Shown here piece after piece: positions 36,229-44,715 of a stretch of DNA of 64,000 nucleotides. Numbering within the stretch: position 1 is the first letter of the stretch; each line of letters begins with the position of its first letter. Below the pieces are notes generated by a model. That model did not search any database. It was not told where the DNA came from and saw only the letters and a list, made by a program, of their open reading frames with translations. This DNA is from Pacificibacter marinus (GTDB taxonomy: Bacteria; Pseudomonadota; Alphaproteobacteria; Rhodobacterales; Rhodobacteraceae). The stretch is from the NCBI RefSeq assembly GCF_018860505.1, contig NZ_JAHKPU010000030.1:248001-312000 (forward strand), given 5' to 3'. Position numbers and translations under genes: made by a program.

Positions 36229-37233
36229 TCACGCAATCCTTAAACCCGCGGCATCGAACCGATGCATTTCATTTTTACGCGGATTCAATCCAATTTTATC
36301 ACCATGCTTGAGGCTAACATCCCCAATAGCGCGTACCGTCAACATCTCACCTAAGCCTGTGTTATGAATATGGAAAAATGTATCAGAACCGAGATGTTCA
36401 GCCACACCGACAGTCCCGTTCCATTCACCTTCGCCATCAACAACATCGATGTGTTCAGGGCGCACGCCGATCGTATGCGCATCGTATTTGGCCGCTTCTT
36501 CACCGGTGATCAGGTTCATCTTAGGTGACCCAATAAAGCCAGCCACAAAGACGTTGCGCGGGGTGCGATACAACTCAAGCGGACTACCGATCTGTTCGAT
36601 CACACCGGCCTGCAGAACCACAATTTTGTCAGCCATTGTCATGGCTTCGACCTGATCGTGTGTCACATAAACCATCGTGGTTTTCAGGCGTTTGTGCAGT
36701 TCGGAGATTTCCAAACGCATGCCCACACGCAAGGCGGCATCAAGATTTGACAAAGGTTCGTCAAACAAGAAAGCCGAAGGTTCACGCACAATCGCACGGC
36801 CAATGGCAACACGCTGGCGTTGACCACCTGACAACTGACCTGGGCGACGATCGATATAGTCTTTCAGGTTCAAAACTTCGGCAGCCGCATTGACGCGTTT
36901 GTCGATTTCAGCCTGATCCATCTTTGCCATTTTCAACGGGAAAGCGATATTCTTGCGCACCGACATATGCGGGTAAAGCGCATACGATTGGAACACCATC
37001 GCCAGCCCGCGCTTGGCAGGAACCAATGAAGTCGCATCCGTGCCGTCAATTTCGATATGACCAGAGGAGATGTCTTCCAATCCTGCAATCAGACGCAGCA
37101 AGGTTGATTTACCGCAACCAGATGGCCCGACGAAGACTGTGAATTCACCTTCGTGAATGGTGAGATCAAGTGGCGGAATGACTTGGGTATTGCCAAAGCT
37201 TTTGGTCACTTGTTTGAGTTCGATTTGTCCCAT
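36229..37233 (-). CDS. polyol ABC transporter ATPase (SmoK/MtlK-type, CUT1)
   Basis: ATPase of 334 residues. Walker A is GPSGCGKST, the signature [15 protein letters not shown], Walker [13 protein letters not shown] and the switch His in VTHDQ. The C-terminal regulatory domain is short ([21 protein letters not shown]). The ATG of MGQIELK has AAGGAA about ten bases upstream; the frame extends two codons to a TTG. It powers the two permeases encoded just upstream in the operon. Confidence 0.93.
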   Translation of the reverse strand: MGQIELKQVTKSFGNTQVIPPLDLTIHEGEFTVFVGPSGCGKSTLLRLIAGLEDISSGHIEIDGTDATSLVPAKRGLAMVFQSYALYPHMSVRKNIAFPLKMAKMDQAEIDKRVNAAAEVLNLKDYIDRRPGQLSGGQRQRVAIGRAIVREPSAFLFDEPLSNLDAALRVGMRLEISELHKRLKTTMVYVTHDQVEAMTMADKIVVLQAGVIEQIGSPLELYRTPRNVFVAGFIGSPKMNLITGEEAAKYDAHTIGVRPEHIDVVDGEGEWNGTVGVAEHLGSDTFFHIHNTGLGEMLTVRAIGDVSLKHGDKIGLNPRKNEMHRFDAAGLRIA

Positions 37234-37245
37234 GAGCAAGGTTCC

Positions 37246-38076
37246 TTATTTCACCGCGCCAAAAGTCAGGCCGCGGACAAGTTGTTTCTGGCTGAACCAG
37301 CCAAGGATGAGAATTGGAGCGATCGCCATTGTAGAGGCCGCACTGAGTTTCGCGAAAAACAAACCTTCAGGGCTAGAATAGCTTGCAATAAAGGCTGTCA
37401 AAGGCGCCGCTTTGGCGGCTGTCAGATTGAGCGTCCAAAAGGCTTCGTTCCAAGCCAGAATGAAGTTGAGCAACAAGGTCGACGCGATGCCGGGAATGGC
37501 CATTGGCGTCAGGATATAGAAAATCTCTTCGCGAAGTGTCGCGCCATCCATACGAGATGCCTCAAGGATTTCGCCCGGAATTTCGCGGAAATACGTGTAG
37601 AGCATCCAAACGATGATCGGCATATTTGACAACATCAAGACCATGATCAAACCGAACCGCGTATCCAAAAGGTTCAACCAAACAAACAGCAGCGATAATG
37701 GGTACAGCGCACCCACTGCAGGCATCATCTTGGTCGACAACATCCAAAGAAGAATGTTTTTCGTTTTGGCAGAAGGCACAAAAGCCATCGACCATGCTGC
37801 CGGCACCGCGATGATGATACCCAACACCGTCGATCCCCCTGCAATAATCACGGAATTCCACAAAAACCGCATGTAGTCGGACCGTTCTTGGACCACTGCA
37901 TAATTTTCCAACGTCCAGTCGAAGTTGAAAAACACTGGTGGATTGCTGATCGCCTGAGCCTCAGTCTTAAAACTGGTCAGAATGGTCCAAAAGATTGGAA
38001 AAAAGATCAACAAACCAATAAGCCATGCAGCGGCGGTCGTGATGATCTTGCGTTGCGTTGATACTGAACGTGCCAT
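37246..38076 (-). CDS. polyol ABC transporter permease (SmoG/MalG-like)
   Basis: Permease of 276 residues with six membrane segments, starting KIITTAAAWLIGLLIFFPIFW. The EAA loop reads EILEASRMDGATLREEIFYI, and the C-terminus SQKQLVRGLTFGAVK is typical. The chosen ATG has AGGGACGG a few bases upstream and begins just after the preceding permease stop; the frame itself extends 12 codons into that gene. Confidence 0.92.
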   Translation of the reverse strand: MARSVSTQRKIITTAAAWLIGLLIFFPIFWTILTSFKTEAQAISNPPVFFNFDWTLENYAVVQERSDYMRFLWNSVIIAGGSTVLGIIIAVPAAWSMAFVPSAKTKNILLWMLSTKMMPAVGALYPLSLLFVWLNLLDTRFGLIMVLMLSNMPIIVWMLYTYFREIPGEILEASRMDGATLREEIFYILTPMAIPGIASTLLLNFILAWNEAFWTLNLTAAKAAPLTAFIASYSSPEGLFFAKLSAASTMAIAPILILGWFSQKQLVRGLTFGAVK

Positions 38077-38086
38077 GTGTCCGTCC

Positions 38087-38965
38087 CTATTGATCGAGGT
38101 TTTTGCCGACAATGCGCATCAAAAAGATTGCAATGATATTGGCAAGGATGATGGCATAGACGCCGCCTGCGGACCCAAGTCCGATGTTCTGGCTGTCAAT
38201 GACACGTTGGAAGATGAGAAAGGTTAGTGTGCGCGTCCCGAAGGCCCCGCCAGTCGTCACGAATATCTCTGCAAAGATAGACAACAGAAAGATTGTCATG
38301 ATGAGCGTTACGATGGTAATCGCCCGTCCCATGTGCGGCAAAACGATATAAGCGAACCGTTGAAGCGGGTGGGCGCCGTCCATTTCAGACGCTTCAAGCT
38401 GTTCACTATCGAGCGACTGGATCGCAGTCAGCAGGATCAGAGTTGCAAACGGCAGCCACTGCCATGAAACAATAAAGATGATTGAACTGAGCGAGGCATC
38501 TTGCAGCCAAACAACCGGTTCCGCTCCGAAAAATCGCCATAAATGTGCGAAAAGGCCATTGACCGGATCCATCATCATGTTTTTCCAGACCAATGCGGAC
38601 ACTGTTGGCATCACAAAGAAAGGTGCAATGACAAGAATGCGGACAATGCCTTGCCCCCACATTGGTTGGTCCAGTAACAGCGCGAAAAGAACGCCGAAGA
38701 TGATACAAATAGCGAGAACGCCACCGACCATCAAAACCGTAATCTGAACGGATGGCCAGAACGAGCTGGACGAGAAAAACCGTACGTAGTTTTCAAATCC
38801 AACCCAGTCGAGACCCTTTGCGATGGAGTCGCCACGCATCGGCAGGAATTTTACGAACGAGAACCAAAGAGTCAGAACCAGAGGCACCAACATCCACCCT
38901 AAAAGGAGGACGACAGCTGGTGCCATCATAAGACGAGCCGCGGATCGGGATGCTTTAGTAGCCAT
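38087..38965 (-). CDS. polyol ABC transporter permease (SmoF/MalF-like)
   Basis: Permease of 292 residues with an N-terminal segment AARLMMAPAVVLLLGWMLVPLVL and the EAA loop EQLEASEMDGAHPLQRFAYI. It has the short MalF form without a large periplasmic insert. It is separated from the binding-protein gene by about 130 bp containing a strong hairpin, and the ribosome-binding site is weak. It pairs with the next permease for polyol uptake. Confidence 0.92.
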   Translation of the reverse strand: MATKASRSAARLMMAPAVVLLLGWMLVPLVLTLWFSFVKFLPMRGDSIAKGLDWVGFENYVRFFSSSSFWPSVQITVLMVGGVLAICIIFGVLFALLLDQPMWGQGIVRILVIAPFFVMPTVSALVWKNMMMDPVNGLFAHLWRFFGAEPVVWLQDASLSSIIFIVSWQWLPFATLILLTAIQSLDSEQLEASEMDGAHPLQRFAYIVLPHMGRAITIVTLIMTIFLLSIFAEIFVTTGGAFGTRTLTFLIFQRVIDSQNIGLGSAGGVYAIILANIIAIFLMRIVGKNLDQ

Positions 38966-39052
38966 AAGAAAATTTCACTTTTTGCAGGCGCGCAGAATTG
39001 GCCGCGGGCACACTGGTTTGGGTCATAAAAGCAAATAAAACGTCCAAATAAA

Positions 39053-39083
39053 TCGGAGGGCAAACTCTGTGTTCGCCCTCCGA
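39053..39083 (-). promoter_or_regulatory. intercistronic hairpin after the polyol-binding protein gene
   Basis: TCGGAGGGC pairs perfectly with GCCCTCCGA over nine base pairs across a 13-base loop, about 15 bases after the binding-protein stop codon. There is no T-run. It has the same position as the hairpin in the first CUT1 operon. Confidence 0.6.
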
Positions 39084-39097
39084 CCTAGGAGGAACTT

Positions 39098-40414
39098 CTA
39101 GCGGTAGCCAGCGGCTTCCATTGCGTCATTGGTGAGAGCCTGAGCTTTTTCCAACGCTTCTTCTACAGTCTGTTGACCTGCATAGGCAGCAGAAAACTCT
39201 TGGCTAACTTCAGTCGCGATTCCTGCATACTCTGGAATTGCAACAAACTGGATGCCAACATATGGAACCGGCTTAACGCTTGGGTTTGTTGGATCAGCAG
39301 CGTTGATTGAGTCCAGTGTCATCTGTGCGAAAGGCACCTTCAGGTACTCTGGGTTTTCGTAAAGTGATGTACGTGCACCAGGAGGAACATTAGCCCAACC
39401 TTCATTTGCTGCGACCAATTCGATGTAGGCTTTAGATGTTGCCCACTCAATAAAGGTCTTCGCTTCAGCTTCTTGCTGTGTGCCAGCAGGGATCGCGAGC
39501 GCCCAAGCCCAGAGCCAGTTGGAACGTTTCTCAACGCCTTCAGCGTTTGGTGCCAAAGCGAACCCAACAGAGTCTTTCACGGTTGAATCGTCACCTGTGA
39601 CAAAAGATGCCGCAACAGTCGCGTCGATCCACATGCCACATTTGCCTTGATTGAAGAGGGACAGGTTTTCGTTGAAACCGTTTGTCGCATAACCTTCAGG
39701 ACCGTAGTCGTTCATCAAGTTGACGTAAAAGTTGACTGCGTCAGACCATTCAGGTTGATCGAACTGCGCGTTCCAATCTTCGTCAAACCAGCTTGCACCG
39801 AAAGAGTTTGCAGTCACAGTGATGAAAGAGCCGCCTTCGCCCCAACCCGCTTTGCCGCGCAAACAGATACCGTTTACGTCGTTTGCAGGATCGTCCATAG
39901 CGGCAGCCGCTTCGCGGATGAACTGCCATGTTGGATCTTTTGGCATAGTCAAGCCAGCAGCTTCCATCAGGTCAGTGCGATACATGACCATTGAGCTTTC
40001 GCCGTAGAATGGTGCCGCGTAAAGTGTACCATCATGTGACAAACCATTGCGCATCGCAGGCAAGATATCGTCAACGTCGTATTCAGCGGACATGTCGCTT
40101 AGTGGCACAAGCCAATCGTTTGCACCCCAGATAGGTGTTTCGTACATGCCGATTGTCATAACGTCGAACTGACCACCCTTGGTGGTGATGTCTGTTGTGA
40201 CGCGTTGGCGCAAAACATTTTCTTCCAAGGTCACCCAGTCAACGGCAATGCCAGTTTCTGCGGTGAACTGATCTGTATAGCCCTGCATACGGATCATGTC
40301 GCCGTTGTTCACTGTCGCGATGGTGATTGTTGCTGTGGGGTCTGCTGCCATTGCACCAGTCGCTGTGACCAATGTAAGCGCGGTTGCCGCACAAAGTGTA
40401 TTTCTCAAAGACAT
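39098..40414 (-). CDS. periplasmic polyol-binding protein of CUT1 ABC importer (SmoE-like)
   Basis: Binding protein of 438 residues with signal peptide TLCAATALTLVTATGAMA (cleavage near residue 23). The mature part starts ADPTATITIATVNNGDMIRMQGYTDQFTAETGI. The blocks FDVMTIGMYETPIWGANDWLVPLSDM and FNQGKCGMWIDATVAASFV are typical of sorbitol/mannitol-binding proteins. GGGAGGA precedes the ATG. It is the first gene of the polyol operon, and a perfect 22-bp palindrome lies 67 bases upstream. The polyol substrate is supported by the mannitol dehydrogenase gene in the same operon. Confidence 0.9.
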   Translation of the reverse strand: MSLRNTLCAATALTLVTATGAMAADPTATITIATVNNGDMIRMQGYTDQFTAETGIAVDWVTLEENVLRQRVTTDITTKGGQFDVMTIGMYETPIWGANDWLVPLSDMSAEYDVDDILPAMRNGLSHDGTLYAAPFYGESSMVMYRTDLMEAAGLTMPKDPTWQFIREAAAAMDDPANDVNGICLRGKAGWGEGGSFITVTANSFGASWFDEDWNAQFDQPEWSDAVNFYVNLMNDYGPEGYATNGFNENLSLFNQGKCGMWIDATVAASFVTGDDSTVKDSVGFALAPNAEGVEKRSNWLWAWALAIPAGTQQEAEAKTFIEWATSKAYIELVAANEGWANVPPGARTSLYENPEYLKVPFAQMTLDSINAADPTNPSVKPVPYVGIQFVAIPEYAGIATEVSQEFSAAYAGQQTVEEALEKAQALTNDAMEAAGYR

Positions 40415-40480
40415 CTGAAATCCTCCCTGACTAGATGTAGTCCAATCAAGGTAGGGGATAAACTATGCTCGCGTCAATAA

Positions 40481-40502
40481 ATATTTTACGCGCGTAAAAT
40501 AT
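40481..40502. promoter_or_regulatory. 22-bp perfect palindrome, LacI-type operator of the polyol operon
   Basis: The sequence is perfectly self-complementary over 22 bases, with half-site ATATTTTACGC and centre CGCG. It lies between the lacI-type stop codon and the polyol-binding protein gene, next to a TTGACG -35-like element (40477-40472 on the minus strand). The central CG step and flanking symmetry match LacI-family operators. Confidence 0.65.
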
Positions 40503-40509
40503 ATGGCAG

Positions 40510-41535
40510 CTAAGCTGACGCACGCAGGATCAACTTTCCCTCTATCCGCGTGCTTTTCCAAGGATTTTCCTGACCATCGATAGCAGCAAACAAGGCCTTT
40601 GCCGCCTGCAATGAGACCGCTTCGTAGTTGTGAGAAACCGTTGTCAAAGGGGGGCAAGTGTAGCGTGTCAGTCGATGACCATCCTGCCCTGCAACCCGAA
40701 TCGCATCCCCTTCAGACCGACCAACAGAAAGACCATTTTCATAACAGGCTGTCAAAAAACCAATGGCCAAGCGGTCATTGCTGCACAAGATGGTGTTCGT
40801 TGAAAACAGCTTGCGGGCCAAGGCATCATTCGCACCTCGGAACCCGATTTCTTCAAAAGCCCAGCCTTCTCCTTCGATAGAGATCACTTGTGGCTCGAAC
40901 CCGAACGCAGCCATGGCATCTAAATAACTTTGGCGGCGGCGATGTGCATTCGGGTTCGCAGGTGTCTTCATCTCAAAAAAGCACGGCGGCTCCCCCGAGC
41001 GACACAAATAATCTGTAATGTCTCTCGCAAACTGCATATTGTCGGAGCCAACAAACTCGATTCCGATGTCCCCGACTTTACTATCAAATATAATTGTCGG
41101 TACATCTTCGCAAAATTTTTCCAGAACGTCCCGATCTGATGCACGCCCTAAAGGCGCAATTAAGACACCCGCAGGTTTGAGCGAACGCAGGTTGTCGAGG
41201 ATTTCAACTTCAAACTTTGGATCGCCGTGCGAACTAAACATCGTCGGTCGATACCCTGCATCGATACAATGCTGTTCAAGGTTTCGTGCAATTTCAGCAA
41301 AATATGTATCTGACAATAAAGGCACAACGATACCAATGTTTTTGGTCATCGCTCTGTTCTGGTTCATCGCATAGATGTTGGGTCGATAATTGTATTTATC
41401 TATCGCAGCCTCAATGCGTTCGCGCGAAGACCGGCGTACACTATCGGGATCATTGAAATATTTGGAAACGGTCGGTCTGGAAATCCCACTGATCGCGGCA
41501 AATTGCTCCATGTTCTTAATACCGCTGTCAGACAT
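40510..41535 (-). CDS. LacI-family transcriptional regulator of the polyol operon
   Basis: Regulator of 341 residues from the ATG following AGGGAGAGG. The helix-turn-helix is NMEQFAAISGISRPTVSKYFNDPDSVRRSSRERIEAAIDKYNYRPN, then NIGIVVPLLSDTYFAEIARNLEQH opens the effector domain. The gene is immediately upstream of the polyol operon on the same strand, with the palindrome at 40481-40502 between them, so it very likely represses that operon in the absence of polyol. Confidence 0.9.
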   Translation of the reverse strand: MSDSGIKNMEQFAAISGISRPTVSKYFNDPDSVRRSSRERIEAAIDKYNYRPNIYAMNQNRAMTKNIGIVVPLLSDTYFAEIARNLEQHCIDAGYRPTMFSSHGDPKFEVEILDNLRSLKPAGVLIAPLGRASDRDVLEKFCEDVPTIIFDSKVGDIGIEFVGSDNMQFARDITDYLCRSGEPPCFFEMKTPANPNAHRRRQSYLDAMAAFGFEPQVISIEGEGWAFEEIGFRGANDALARKLFSTNTILCSNDRLAIGFLTACYENGLSVGRSEGDAIRVAGQDGHRLTRYTCPPLTTVSHNYEAVSLQAAKALFAAIDGQENPWKSTRIEGKLILRASA

Positions 41536-41571
41536 GAAACCTCTCCCTATTTTCCGCCATAGCAATTTAAA

Positions 41572-41589
41572 CTTGCCGCGCGCAAAAAT
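41572..41589. promoter_or_regulatory. possible second LacI site upstream of the polyol regulator gene
   Basis: CTTGCCGCGCGCAAAAAT keeps the CGCGCG core and one A-rich arm of the 22-bp palindrome but is degenerate in the other arm. It lies about 37 bases before the regulator start. Autoregulation is a guess from position and partial similarity. Confidence 0.3.
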
Positions 41590-41735
41590 TCAATCCTTTG
41601 CTGGAAAGCATTTGTAAAATCTAAAAAGCGTGATTTTTTGAACCGTCACGATTCAGGTGCCAATGCCGCACGCGCGACGACACCTAGCGATGACTGCGCT
41701 ATCCGTCACATTTTGTACGCCCTGCCATTGGAAGG

Positions 41736-42308
41736 TCAAAGACGAGCCAAGCTGTCGGCGATCTCTGTTGCGATGGCCCGTGCGTCGCAGCCTTCACGCT
41801 CAGCAGATACACGCAAGCCCAAAAGGTCCGACTGATATCGCCGCGCGAGCACTTTGGGGTCATGTGCTTCATCGATGTCACCGCATGATTGCGCCTGCGC
41901 AAAGAGGTCGGCAAAACCGCCTTCCATGCGCAGCAAATGCTGATTGGCTTCTTTTGCCAAGGGGTGTTTGTGCGCTTGAAGCTCTAACAAGGTTTTGGAC
42001 AGCATACAGGCTTTCGCTGGCACATCGTCATTATCGATGGCCATCATTGGAAAGCGTTGCAGCGCTTTGAGCGCGCCGTGGTTTTCAACCAACGCGTTGA
42101 GGCGTGCAAGCCCATCCGCCGCATATTGAGCCATAGCAAGCTCGAACAAAGCGTCTTTGGACCCAAAGGCGGCATAAAAACTGCCCGGTTTCATTTGCAG
42201 AACGGCTTCTAGGTCTTTCAAAGAGGTGCCCGCCCAGCCGCGCCGCCAAAAAAGATCGCGGGAGCGGTTGATCAGGTCAGCCCTGTCATAATTTGGTTTG
42301 CGTGGCAT
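41736..42308 (-). CDS. TetR-family transcriptional regulator
   Basis: Regulator of 190 residues from the ATG of MPRKPNYDRADL. The helix-turn-helix is LINRSRDLFWRRGWAGTSLKDLEAVLQMKPGSFYAAFGSKDALFELAM, followed by a variable ligand domain with LSKTLLELQAHKHPLAKEA and an ACM segment. It is divergent from the AhpD-like gene at 42408, and a perfect 16-bp palindrome lies in the gap. It probably represses that gene and itself. The ligand is unknown; electrophiles or peroxides would fit the target. Confidence 0.9.
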   Translation of the reverse strand: MPRKPNYDRADLINRSRDLFWRRGWAGTSLKDLEAVLQMKPGSFYAAFGSKDALFELAMAQYAADGLARLNALVENHGALKALQRFPMMAIDNDDVPAKACMLSKTLLELQAHKHPLAKEANQHLLRMEGGFADLFAQAQSCGDIDEAHDPKVLARRYQSDLLGLRVSAEREGCDARAIATEIADSLARL

Positions 42309-42346
42309 TGGGTCACCGATTGTTGAACGATTGCTCAATTATATAC

Positions 42347-42362
42347 TTGAGTGATCACTCAA
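42347..42362. promoter_or_regulatory. TetR-type operator
   Basis: TTGAGTGATCACTCAA is a perfect 16-bp palindrome in the 99-bp divergent gap between the TetR gene and the AhpD-like gene. A further TTGCTCAA half-like element is just upstream (42331-42338). The size and symmetry are typical of TetR operators. Confidence 0.65.
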
Positions 42363-42407
42363 TAAAGCATAAAGATGCGATATACAAACTTTATGAAAGA
42401 CATTCCA

Positions 42408-42977
42408 ATGTTGAACTTCCCATCACACGATCTCGAAACAGCACCAGAAGCCTCCAAGCCTCTCTTGGAAAATTCACAAAAAGCGTTCGGCCGCCTTCCT
42501 GGCTTGCACAAGGTTTTGGCTGAAAGCCCACAAGCCTATGAAGGCTACCAAATCCTTCACAAACTCTTCACTGAGACCGATTTTGACGCGGACGAGCTAA
42601 CAGTTGTATGGCAGGCCATCAACGTTGAGCACGCGTGCCATTACTGTGTTCCTGCACACACTGGCATCGCTAAAATGATGAAAGTTTCTGATGAGATCAC
42701 AGAAGCACTGCGCACAGAATCACCTTTGCCATCTGCTAAGCTCGAAGCTTTGCGCACTTTCACCATTCAAATGGTTCGCGCGCGCGGCAACGTGACTGAA
42801 GCACAAATGCAAACTTTCTTCGACGCAGGCTATGGCCACCGTGCCGTGCTTGACGTGATCTTGGGCTTGGCTCAAAAAACCATGTCAAATTACATCAACC
42901 ACGTTGCAGAAACACCTGTTGATGAAGTGTTCAAACCACTTGCATGGACTCGTGGCGACAAACCTCTCGAAGTATAA
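42408..42977 (+). CDS. carboxymuconolactone decarboxylase/AhpD-like thiol protein
   Basis: All-helical AhpD-fold protein of 189 residues. The redox motif is VEHACHYCVPAHTGIA, i.e. E-x2-C-x2-C-x3-H, as in AhpD proton-relay sites. The end NYINHVAETPVDEVFKPLAW is family-typical. It likely acts as a peroxidase-like or reductase protein in stress defence. I prefer the ATG of MLNFPSHD with GAAAG upstream; ATGs at 42375 and 42393 are also possible. It is controlled in all likelihood by the divergent TetR protein. Confidence 0.85.
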   Translation: MLNFPSHDLETAPEASKPLLENSQKAFGRLPGLHKVLAESPQAYEGYQILHKLFTETDFDADELTVVWQAINVEHACHYCVPAHTGIAKMMKVSDEITEALRTESPLPSAKLEALRTFTIQMVRARGNVTEAQMQTFFDAGYGHRAVLDVILGLAQKTMSNYINHVAETPVDEVFKPLAWTRGDKPLEV

Positions 42978-42998
42978 GATTTTCGAGATTTAAAATTT

Positions 42999-43036
42999 AA
43001 GGGCGCGCTAACACCAAGGTGTAAGCGCGCCCTTTT
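42999..43036. terminator. bidirectional terminator between AhpD-like gene and pgm
   Basis: AAGGGCGCGCT and AGCGCGCCCTT form an 11-bp stem, with ACACC/GGTGT extending it inside. A-rich and T-rich flanks allow termination of both convergent transcripts. Confidence 0.85.
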
Positions 43037-43068
43037 ACATTTCAAAAATTGAAGTATTTAAAATCAGA

Positions 43069-44697
43069 TTAGGTGATGACATCTGGCGCTGTACGGCCAG
43101 AAAACCCTTCGATCTGAATGATCGTATGTGCCGCTTTGAGAACATCAGCCAGCGCCTCCTGCGGGTCTTGATCGAAATCTTCCAGATCCAACTTTTCGAC
43201 ATAGAGCCGCAGCGTTGCACCGCTTGTGCCAGTACCAGACAGCCGCACAACAAACCGCGCGCCGCCTTCAAATACCACCCGTACACCTTGATGCGCAGAG
43301 GTGCTGCCATCGACAGGATCAAGGTAGGAATAATCATCCGCCGTCTCAACGGTCAGCGCACCAAAGCTTTGACCTTTCAACCCCGCCAAAGCACCGCGCA
43401 AGGCGGAGATCATCGCATCGGCCTTGTCGCTTTCAATCGCCTCAAAGTCGTGGCGTGAATAGTAGTTGCGCCCAAACTTGGCCCAGTGATCTTGCATGAT
43501 CTCAGGCACGGATTTACCCGTGGCAGCCATGATATTGAGCCACATCAGCACAGCCCATACACCATCTTTTTCGCGCACATGATCAGAGCCAGTGCCAAAG
43601 CTTTCTTCGCCACACAAAGACACGCGGCCATCGTCCATCAGGTTCCCAAAGAATTTCCAACCCGTTGGCGTCTCGTAACATGCGAGGCCCAGCGCATCGG
43701 CCACACGGTCCACAGCCGCCGACGTGGGCATCGAACGCGCAACGCCTTTGAGACCTCCAGCATATCCCGGCGCTACAGTGGCGTTGGCGGCAATCACCGC
43801 AAGACTGTCAGAGGGACTGACATAGCAATTGGGCCCAACGATCATATTGCGATCACCGTCACCATCAGAGGCACAGCCGAAAGCTGGCGCGTTTGCCCCC
43901 ATCATTTCATCCATCAATTCATGCGCCCAAGTCGGGTTGGGATCAGGATGCATTCCGCCGAAATCAGGCAATGGTGTGCCATGCACGACAGAGCCTTTGG
44001 CAGCTCCCAGCAGGTTTTCGATAATCGCAGAGGCATATGGTCCGGTGATGGCATTCATCGCGTCAAAGCGAATAGCCGTACCGTTTGCGATCATTTTGCC
44101 GATGGCAGGGAAATCAAACAGGCTTTGCATCAGATCAACATAGGCGGTGACCGGATCAACGATCTCGATTTGCATGTCCCCAAGGGTTGCTGCGCCAATT
44201 ACTGACAGATCAACGGAGCCCCCGTCAAAAATATGGTACTCTTTAATGGATTTGGTCACAGCGAAAATCGCGTCTGTGACGCTTTCAGGCGCAGGACCAC
44301 CGTTGGCCATGTTGAACTTGATACCGAAATCTTCGTCAATACCACCGGGATTGTGGCTGGCCGACAGGATGATGCCGCCATCGGTCTTCATCGAGCGGAT
44401 CAAATGCGACGCTGCAGGCGTGGACAGCAAACCGTTTTGCCCCGCAATGGCTTTTGCCGCCCCATTGGCTGCGGCCATGCGCAGGATAATCTCTGTGGCT
44501 TTATCGTTGTAGAAACGACCGTCGCCCCCCACGATCAATGTCTTACCTTGAACGCCACCAATGCCATCAAAAATAGCTTGCACAAAGTTCTCTAGATAAT
44601 GCTCTGTCATGAAAATACGGCATTTTTTACGCAAGCCCGATGTTCCCGGTTTTTGACCTTCAATCGGTGCGGTATTGATCGTTTTTTTCGTCATCAT
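43069..44697 (-). CDS. pgm: alpha-D-glucose phosphate-specific phosphoglucomutase
   Basis: Interconverts glucose 1-phosphate and glucose 6-phosphate, feeding GlgC or receiving glycogen breakdown products. The 542 residues match the large bacterial/eukaryotic PGM form. The phosphoserine loop is LSASHNPGG, the metal loop CASDGDGDRN, the sugar loop GEESFGTGSDHVREKDG and the phosphate loop RLSGTGTSGATLRLY. AAAGGA precedes the ATG. It is the last gene of the glycogen operon, 18 bases after glgX, and ends before a bidirectional terminator. Confidence 0.95.
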   Translation of the reverse strand: MMTKKTINTAPIEGQKPGTSGLRKKCRIFMTEHYLENFVQAIFDGIGGVQGKTLIVGGDGRFYNDKATEIILRMAAANGAAKAIAGQNGLLSTPAASHLIRSMKTDGGIILSASHNPGGIDEDFGIKFNMANGGPAPESVTDAIFAVTKSIKEYHIFDGGSVDLSVIGAATLGDMQIEIVDPVTAYVDLMQSLFDFPAIGKMIANGTAIRFDAMNAITGPYASAIIENLLGAAKGSVVHGTPLPDFGGMHPDPNPTWAHELMDEMMGANAPAFGCASDGDGDRNMIVGPNCYVSPSDSLAVIAANATVAPGYAGGLKGVARSMPTSAAVDRVADALGLACYETPTGWKFFGNLMDDGRVSLCGEESFGTGSDHVREKDGVWAVLMWLNIMAATGKSVPEIMQDHWAKFGRNYYSRHDFEAIESDKADAMISALRGALAGLKGQSFGALTVETADDYSYLDPVDGSTSAHQGVRVVFEGGARFVVRLSGTGTSGATLRLYVEKLDLEDFDQDPQEALADVLKAAHTIIQIEGFSGRTAPDVIT

Positions 44698-44715
44698 AGA
44701 AATCCTTTAGCAAAA

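Noticed and set aside
43486-44205. Plus-strand open frame of 239 codons
   Set aside because: Antisense to pgm, no recognisable domain and no start signal.
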